From contig CM049319.1 in assembly GCA_026874595.1 (NCBI GenBank), forward strand, positions 66,505,417-66,569,416: a stretch of DNA of 64,000 bases, in the 5' to 3' direction. This DNA comes from Sipunculus nudus (taxonomy: Eukaryota; Annelida; Sipuncula; Golfingiida; Sipunculidae). The notes under the pieces were generated by a model. That model was not told where the DNA came from and made no database searches. It saw only the letters and a list, made by a program, of their open reading frames with translations. Shown one piece after another: positions 1 through 9,095 of the stretch. Within the stretch, counting starts at the first letter, position 1. The number at the start of each line of letters is the position of its first letter. The position numbers and the translations under genes are program-made.

Positions 1-54
1 GCTGTCTGCCCCTGGGATACATTGTTCCAAATAGGAAATGAATTCACAATAGTC

Positions 55-62
55 TTTTATAC
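55..62 (+). promoter_or_regulatory. possible TATA-like element
   Basis: TTTTATAC lies about 105 bases upstream of the ATG of the two-exon membrane-protein gene, in a short GC-richer stretch. A transcription start near position 85-95 would be compatible with it. This is a motif match only, and such AT-rich words are common in this window. Confidence 0.2.
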
Positions 63-167
63 GCCCAAGACTCCGCGCAGTGCCGGGCTGTAGTTTCTTC
101 CCGAACGGCAGTTTAGATTGAATCTTCATTGGTCGTTGGTTAGTATCCATATCCACATCCGTTCAAA

Positions 168-210
168 ATGGACTGGTTACTCAGTGATTTTACCGACTCC
201 GGTGGTGACG
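168..210 (+). CDS. exon 1 of the small membrane-protein gene
   Basis: This exon encodes residues 1-14 plus the first base of codon 15, starting M-D-W-L-L-S-D-F and ending G-G-D. It is followed directly by the consensus donor GTATGT at 211. The A at -3 and G at +4 of the ATG give a good animal start context. Confidence 0.62.
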
Positions 211-294
211 GTATGTACCTGTTTATAATAAGTATACCAGGAAAAGACAAACACATATACACATACATACTACACAATTAAATTATTATGTATG

Positions 295-348
<54 letters not shown>

Positions 349-3300
349 GTATATGCGACGAGTTTATAGCAGGATATACTAATTGAAAAATTAAAATTAG
401 TACATTTTATTATCGAATTTATTTGTAGTGTTTAATATTGAAATTTATGTATAGAACAAAAAATGCATAGAACAAATGTAAACTGAATCCCACATACCTT
501 GGCTTATGAAACACATCTTTTTTTTTCAAAATTTCTTAAAAGGAAAATTGGCCGAACAAGTAATACAAAAGGTTTAATCAGTCATCAAAAGAGTAAAGGA
601 CAGGGATTTTTTACCAAATGTTTTTTTGTCTAAAATGAAAAAAAAAATGATTTTAAAACAAGTAAGAACAAGTCAACAAACCGCTATAGACAAGAGTAAA
701 TACATAACATCCTGATGTTCTCGGCCAAAAAGGACCATATATATCTCCCCTTAAAGTCAGTTAATCCCCTGCCTTATGTATAAAATCTATTTGATGTCTT
801 ACATATGCCTAGAACATATTAATGAACGATAGATTATGCCTGTTAAAATGTTGTTTTAACGCCTCTGTGACGGATGTATGAACATATCTTCAAGCTGTTA
901 GTAAATACGTTAGTAAACCTACGCCAGTGTTTACAAACACAAAACTTTGTAACTTAAGATGGTTGGATGCATATGTTCAGATGGTGCAAGGTCCTTAGAT
1001 GCAAAATGCCCTTTTGCAAAACTCTGATTCCTCTGAAAGACGTACTTTTTATGTTTGTTTGGATTATTTTGGAGGGTCCCCAAAACATGTTATAAACACA
1101 GGAATATAAAGAGATCGAACACCCTGTGTACCGGGGCTCGGATCGGCGTTTTCTGGCCTATTTGTATAAAAGGTTCTAGGGATTATCACAATATCAGAAT
1201 AAAGGACCCTTTAATAGTAATTGCTTTATAATTGTTGTATTTTGAGATTCCTTTTGTGTAAGTTGTTAAATTAATAACAGTTTCGAGGTATTATTACAAC
1301 CTAAGAAGAGGCAACTTTAATAATAACTGCTCTATAATTATTGTATTTTGATATTTCTTTTGTGTAAGTTTTTAAATTCTAGAGTATTCAATTTATACCA
1401 TCTGGTTGGGTCGAGGAACCATGTAGTATAAGTACCATGACGACTTTAGAAAAACATTTAAAAGACAAAGTAGATTTATGATAAGTTTTGTCAGTTAGAT
1501 TTCTCTGGACGCCTCTTTGTAAACTGACATCTAACGAGCATAGTCACATCACCTTAAATGACCCCCCGTATAAATCTGATTTTGTGTTCTTGCTAAAGTT
1601 CCTGTGGTACATATTCAGTTACTGGTTTGGCATTGCTCAGGCCATCTTACCCGCGCGGTACAGCAACGATACTATACACAAGATAGTGCAGAGTTCCACG
1701 AGGTTTGGCTCTGTTTAAAGACCAGGTAATTATCTGACAAACATTACAGGAGCGCGGACGTTTGATTGACGTGCGGGTGTGCGTAGGATCTGTGTTGTGG
1801 GGTTTTTACGAAACCAGAGTACTCGGAATAAATAATTGCAAGGGGTAGCTAGCCTTGCGTTCTAAAGCAAGGAACACTAAAATTTGGTTTTTGACCGAGA
1901 GATCAATGTTATAGTGTTTTGAAAACAGACCTACTTCATGCATTTATACATTATAGCAAACTCATAGTCTCATACACATGGATGCCAGATTTCGGTCAAT
2001 GGTACTTCATTCTTGATATGGCCATGCTGTATGTGCATCCGTGACAGCGGGTAAAATAAACAAAAATACTGAAAATAGGTCACCGTGATCTGATTTAAGG
2101 ACATCATGTACTATAAATTACTTAACAATGTACGGCATTGATTGCAATTACATTAAATTCGCCATCATTTGTCACCCGCTTAGTTGCCAAATTTGATAAC
2201 AGCCACATGATGTCGAAGCCGCCTGTGTTCTTCTGCTTTATTTAACCCAGTTCATTGCAAATAACTCGGTATCTTCAGTAGAAGTTCTGGTTTCTGCATG
2301 GTTAAAGTTTTGTAGCTAATGCTGATAACCATTTCATAAATACATGTATATGTTAATCAATGCATACCTGTTTATGTTACCTATAAGGAATTTTTCCCCA
2401 AAAAGAAATGCCGAGAGACCAAAACTTGTCCTCTTTCTTCAAATGTTCTCATAATGCGAACACGCAAACTCCGGGATATTCCTCATGCAGTAAATAAATT
2501 GCTTTCAGTTTTATTATTGAACACAAAATCAGGGTACAGCACAGAATAAAGGGGACCTTCTAAATTATATGTGGTGTTATCATTATATTCAGTTTTGTGC
2601 AATCTTACGATTCATATGATAGAATCTTAGGACTAGACTCGGTTTATTGCAGTTAATAAAACGATTACCGAAATGGTGCTAAAGGAAACCAAGATGTAAG
2701 GATCCCCATTAAACATTTTGATCATTATTAAATCTTATTTATTTACCAGCTTACAGCGTTATCTTAAATCGGTCCAATAAAATCAAAACCATTCGCTTAT
2801 AAGGACTCAGCGAAAGCATATATAGAACAGGTTTCCTGGAACTTTATAATAAGACCGGTTTCGGATTTTCCTGGGAAGTTTCACGCAGTGAAAAAGGGGA
2901 TGAAATCCAGAAAGCTGCAAAATATATAAAACCTATTGTTTCCCACATTGTCAGCCAACAAAGGCTTCCACGGTAGAACAATGCTAAATGAGAACATAAA
3001 TCTGAACGCTGGCAACGGTCCAAACATTGAAACATTATAGCCAGCTATATAAATCTGCCTTGTGTGTATAAAATTTGTGATTTCTAGAATAATCAATCTG
3101 CGTACTTTTTAATTAACTGTACATTGTTCCTGCTAAGTCTTATGTAATGCCTCTGTGACAGATGTATTGCCTTGTTTATCAACAAACTGTTGATAAACAC
3201 GGTGCATGCGCCCATGTTGAGAGAAAAAAAAACAAACAAAATAAAAAATAAAAAAAACACGCGACTGCAAGTTTAATTGGTTGCATATGTGCATGTGGAA

Positions 3301-6300
3301 CTTGAAAGGTCACTGGTTGCAATATGTCATCAGCAAAACTCCGGTTCATCTGACTTCTTAGCAGATGCCTTTGTTGATTGTGTTTATTTATTTTGGCGAC
3401 CCCCCCCCCCCACCTGTTATAAACACGTGGACACATAAAAAACTAACAGCCGTCATGTAAACCGTTAGTTTGGTGTTTTCTGACCTATTTATTGGAGCAT
3501 ACAGGAGATTATCTCTAGTTAAAATAATAGACATCAGATATCAAATAGGCCCCTTTAAGGTGTCATTTTAACCATATTTGTTAATCGTGTGAAATGTTCC
3601 TTCCATTTCAATAATCAAATAACATAGTCTTTACGTTAATGACTCGTATCACTTAAAAGATGTAAAAGAAGAGACTTAATTTATCATTCAACTGAAATTA
3701 ATTCGCGAAAACATAATTTGTCTTGTTATGTTGATCTTGTAATTAAAGTCAAACATTTAAAAGATGAAGCGATAAGCCATTTATCATTTAATTATTAAAT
3801 TAAAACTGAACATAGCAAAAATTACAAAACGAAATAGCACCATTAATCATTTTTAATTATCTGCTCGTTTCTCACGTCGTTACTTGGAGAGATAAATAAA
3901 AAGGGTAATTATTTGGTGCAATTAACGTGATGTCCATATCGCCATTAGCGCACATTGGTAGCTATTCATCATAAAATGAACAGACCAGGGCAGTTCAATA
4001 AAGATCAATCACACATTGAAATTTTCCAGGGTCAGCCCGACTACTTTTCTTGTTTGTTTCAAGTAATAAATTATCGGAAATAAATACATAAATGTTTAAA
4101 TAATAAAAGTATAGGTTTATTCTTAGTTTCACTCACACACACACTCTCGATTCATACACACTTATATGATTCATCTCATGATATCTGTGTATACGCACTG
4201 GTATCTCTCACATCCTATCTCTACTCACGCCCTGAAACATATTGTTGCATTGAATCTCTACTCACGCCCTGAAACATATTGTTGCATTGAATCTCCACTC
4301 ACGCCCTGAAACATATTGTTGCATTGAATCTCTACTCACGCACTGAAACATATTGTTGCATTGAATCTCTACTCACGCACTGAAACATATTGTTGCATTG
4401 AATCTCTACTCACGCCCTGAAACATATTGTTGCATTGAATCTCTACTCACGCCCTGAAACATATTGTTGCATTGAATCTCTACTCACGCCCTGAAACATA
4501 TTGTTGCATTGAATCTCTACTCACGCCCTGGAACATATTGTTGCATTTAATCTCTACTCACGCCCTGACATGCCTCACATCGCACCTTGACTAATTCCCA
4601 AATATATATCGTATCTCGACTTACACCAAAATGTCTCTAACAACGTATCTCGACTCAAGCCCTGCTATTAATCACATCGTATCTCGACTCACGCCCTGAT
4701 ATTTCTTACATCGTATCTCGACTCACGCCCTGATATTCATCACATCGTATATCGTCTCACGCCCTAGCTGTTATCTATCAAATCGTATCTCGACACACGC
4801 GCTGATATTTATCACATCGTATCTCGACTTACACCAACATGTCTCTAATATCGTATCTCGACTCACGCCCTGTTATTTATCACATCGTATCTCGACTCAC
4901 GCCGTCATATTCATCACATCGTATACCTGGACTCACGCCCTGATTTTCATCCCATCGTATCTCGACTCACGCTCTCATATTCATCACATCGTACCTGGAC
5001 TCGCGCCCTCATGTTCATAACATCGTACCCTGGCTCACGCCCTCATATTCATCTGGCTGTACCCTGGCTCACGCCCTCATATTTATCACATCGTATCTCG
5101 ACTCACGCCGTCATATTCATCACATCGTATACCTGGACTCACGCCCTGATTTTCATCACATCGTATCTCGACTCACGCTCTCATATTCATCACATCGTAC
5201 CTGGACTCGCGCCCTCATGTTCATAACATCGTACCCTGGCTCACGCCCTCATATTCATCTGACTGTACCCTGGCTCACGCCCTCATATTCATCACATCGT
5301 ATCTCGACTCACGCCGTCATATTCATCACATCGTATACCTGGACTCACGCCCTGATTTTCATCCCATCGTATCTCGACTCACGCTCTCATATTCATCACA
5401 TCGTACCTGGACTCGCGCCCTCATGTTCATAACATCGTACCCTGGCTCACGCCCTCATATTCATCTGACTGTACCCTGGCTCACGCCCTCATATTTATCA
5501 CATCGTATCTCGACTCACGCCGTCATATTCATCACATCGTATACCTGGACTCACGCCCTGATTTTCATCACACGTATCTCGACTCACGCCCTGCTATCTC
5601 TCACATCTTACCTCGACCCACTCCCTGATTATACATCGCATCTCTACTAAAGTACTGGTATCTTTGGGATCATATTTCGACACCATCATATTCATGAAAA
5701 CATATCTCGACCCAGGTCCTGATATATATATCTTGTTCATTCCATTGATACAAAAAAAGTAATAATTTTAGTCTCCTAATTAAAAAACCTTTTCTGCAGA
5801 AGTAGGATGATTACTCAAATATTCAAGTTGGATCACGTGTTGTGTTTTGTCGCCTTTGATTGGTTCTTGTTTGTCTATAACCTTACTCAAACTGTTATAT
5901 TAACGGTCTGTAGGAAGTTTAAGGTAATGCCAAAGGAATAATTATATCCCAGGCTGAGAATTCTGGGTTACTATGGTTTCAGCTCGTCGCCTCGAAAGGG
6001 CCACTAGGTATAACTTTCCAAACGGGGTGGAAATTTCCACCGCCCGCAATGTGTATATGTACGTATTATGTGTAAACTAGTCAGATGCATAGACTTCGTA
6101 AACCGACATTGTAGAATTCACTAGGCTCGGATCATTATACCATAGCGGACCTTCCCGTACTGTATATGTTTCATGTGCGAAGTCTGGTAGAGTTTATCAA
6201 ATGCTTTCTAAAGAAGAAACGTGAAGTTCGTAGTTTGATAAATGACCTTGGTACGGATAACAAAGCACGCAAAGTTCCCTTGTAGGGTGATGAGCGTGCG

Positions 6301-7269
6301 GACTGGGTTTACTGAGTTTGGGGTGATTGGACCTGTTGGTGACGAGAAAAACCTGGAGGAAAACGTTTGTGGGGCGGGCCCAAAATGGTGAATTATATTA
6401 AGATTTCCTGCGCCTATCTAGGAAACGCCAAAGTTTTAATAGGATTCTAGAAATATTCTGGATCTGGTGTTTCAAAATGAGCCCTTTTATTTTATCATTC
6501 TAATAACTAAGCTTTCCTCCTTACAAAGGAATAGCTTTTAATATGTGCATTTTTTTAATCCGGGGTCATTAAATTAATTTCAGTCAACTGGACCTTTCCC
6601 CTGTTTTTTTTTTAATTGACATATAGCAATAGCCCCATGTAATATTCCCTGGCCCGAGCCGTAATGACACCAGATCCACTTCAAGTTGATATTATTTCAA
6701 TTACAGAAGCCTCTTTGTAAACCTTGTGTAATAAGGTTTGCCCTGCGGGGGTAGCGACAGTAGTATGTATAATTAAGCTTGTAGTTGAAAATTCTCAGCG
6801 GGGACCGGACAAACATCAAGGGCTAATAGAGAAATAATGAGCCTTCATTAGAAACAGCCCGGGGATTCTCTTCTGTGCTGCTGGGCGGTGCTGTGGAAGC
6901 AGCATCCTTTGCTGGAGCATCCTCCGTATCTTTGTTTTATCATCTGGATAGAATTATCTATTACCTGGTCGGATCATCAGCAAACACTGCTCACTTGGGG
7001 CTCCCCAGGTGATGTGAACGTTGTGTGCTAAGCTCTTAAACCAATAGACATCTGTATTATTTAAAGTTTCCTATCGCGCATGCGCATCGGAAAATCCAGT
7101 TCCTTCATACCAGATGTAAAAAAAAAATGTATTTGCGATCCAGTTATGCCATATAATATTTGATGCTGTAGATTACTTATTGCATTTGGTATTACATCGA
7201 CAAAAGCTCGTATCTTAATATACCGTACTTAACTCCCTTCTGTGAAATAATTTTGTGATTTGTTATTAT

Positions 7270-7347
<78 letters not shown>

Positions 7348-9062
7348 TTCATCATAGCAACCTGAATAAACATACGGCGTATAACGAAACATTCCATATC
7401 TAAACAAAGTACGAGTTTTCCAGCCTTCTAAATGCATTCTAAGGCGTCTCCCTTTCCTCAGCTTATCACCTTATCACCAGCCTTACACAGGGTATTGGGC
7501 AGTCAAGTGGTAACGTACCAGACTCTCTCCATGGGCGACCTGGGTTCGATCCCCTGCGTGGCCATGAGAGGGGGTTGTAGTGGCCCGTCTAAGGCCGGCC
7601 ACTGCCAACTGCTGAACGAATCATCTGAACCATTAAGGGTGCCTCTTAGTTGTCGTAACTATTTTTACAATCCATGCATGTAAAACAAATACATTTTAAT
7701 TTCATCATATGCATGGACTTTAACATCCTAGACTGATATATAGGCGAGTTGTGATTCCTTTAATTTGAAAAGGTGGGGATTAATAGTCTGATATCACCGA
7801 CTATGTAATCTCATCCGACTTTACATTTTAAGTTTTGTAAAGTCAGACGAGACTGACATCGTAGGTTATATCAGACTATAAACCCCAACCTTTTACTTGC
7901 CCCTAAGACATGTTTTAGATATTGTTTTGAACAGGATTATGTTATGGTAAGACAGAGTTGGCATTTTTACTGTGTGGCTAACGAAGCCAGAGAAATTGCA
8001 AAGTAAATATCTACATAAATGCATATTTAATATGAATATATAAATTCAAAGGAAACGATTTGAATCGTTTCCATAATGGCTAGTAACTTTACCTCCCAAG
8101 GAAAACAATAAAAGTAGATAGGAAACAGAAAGTCACAGGGTAATTTTTTTGCAGACAGAATGACGTTTAACAAGCTGTTCATTAGAAAACTCTGTAGTTT
8201 GAACTTCTGACTCTATGGAGAGGAAAAGATATAGCATGTGTAATTATGCCAAACTTGCAGGAAATATTGAAAATAAGCTGTAGTCCATTAAAAACACACA
8301 GTTATGATATCGCCCAAGAATACAAGCAAGAGTGCATATAGTAACATAATCGCTCTCAAAGGGCCAATTTGAAAAATGGTCCACGAAAAATGCGGTGCGG
8401 TGATTCCGTAAACAGTCCTTGGCAGGCGTGACCTTACGTATAGCCAACGGCAACGGTGCATTTCTGTTGTCGCTTTAGTATAAATAGTATGCCAATACTT
8501 TGTAACTTCACGAAAAGTACGCCATTGTTATTCCAGAGTCCTCTCTCTAGAATTGATTCTTTTTTAGCTCAGCTGACTGTAGATAAACTGAGGTATAGGA
8601 ATGGCGCTTTGTCTGTCGTCCGTCCTGCCGTCCTGCCGTCCGTTAGTAGGGCACAAATCATTACTGCTGGACCTAGAAACTTCTAAGTGAATATCCAGAG
8701 ATTTCAATAAAAAATCTCCTTGGAAACCCGAAATTAGGTCACTGCGACCTATCTCCTCCGAGCTATGGGGCTTGAAAGTACCCCCCAGAATAATAAAAAA
8801 ATATAATACAAAACCTCCAATATCTTGATAATTAATGCATGGATTGTCATGAATCTTGCCTTGAATATTGACCATGACTAGTTTTGTCAGTTCCCGAAAA
8901 GTGGTGGCGCCACCTGAATTTTTTTGTTATTTGAACGAATATTTTTTTATTTTTTTTTTTACTACTAAATGACAACAATAATGTCAGTTTCTCAGCTATA
9001 ATTACATCTTGTGTCCCAAAACCTGGTGTGTTTACAAGTGGATGCCATATATAGTTATCACC

Positions 9063-9095
<33 letters not shown>

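Noticed and set aside
7192-7437. Tyr-Ile repeat frame, and similar frames near 14872 and 15478
   Set aside because: Products of TA microsatellites.
7478-7560. Functional tRNA gene
   Set aside because: A and B boxes are present, but acceptor and anticodon stems do not pair fully. The shared downstream body marks a SINE.
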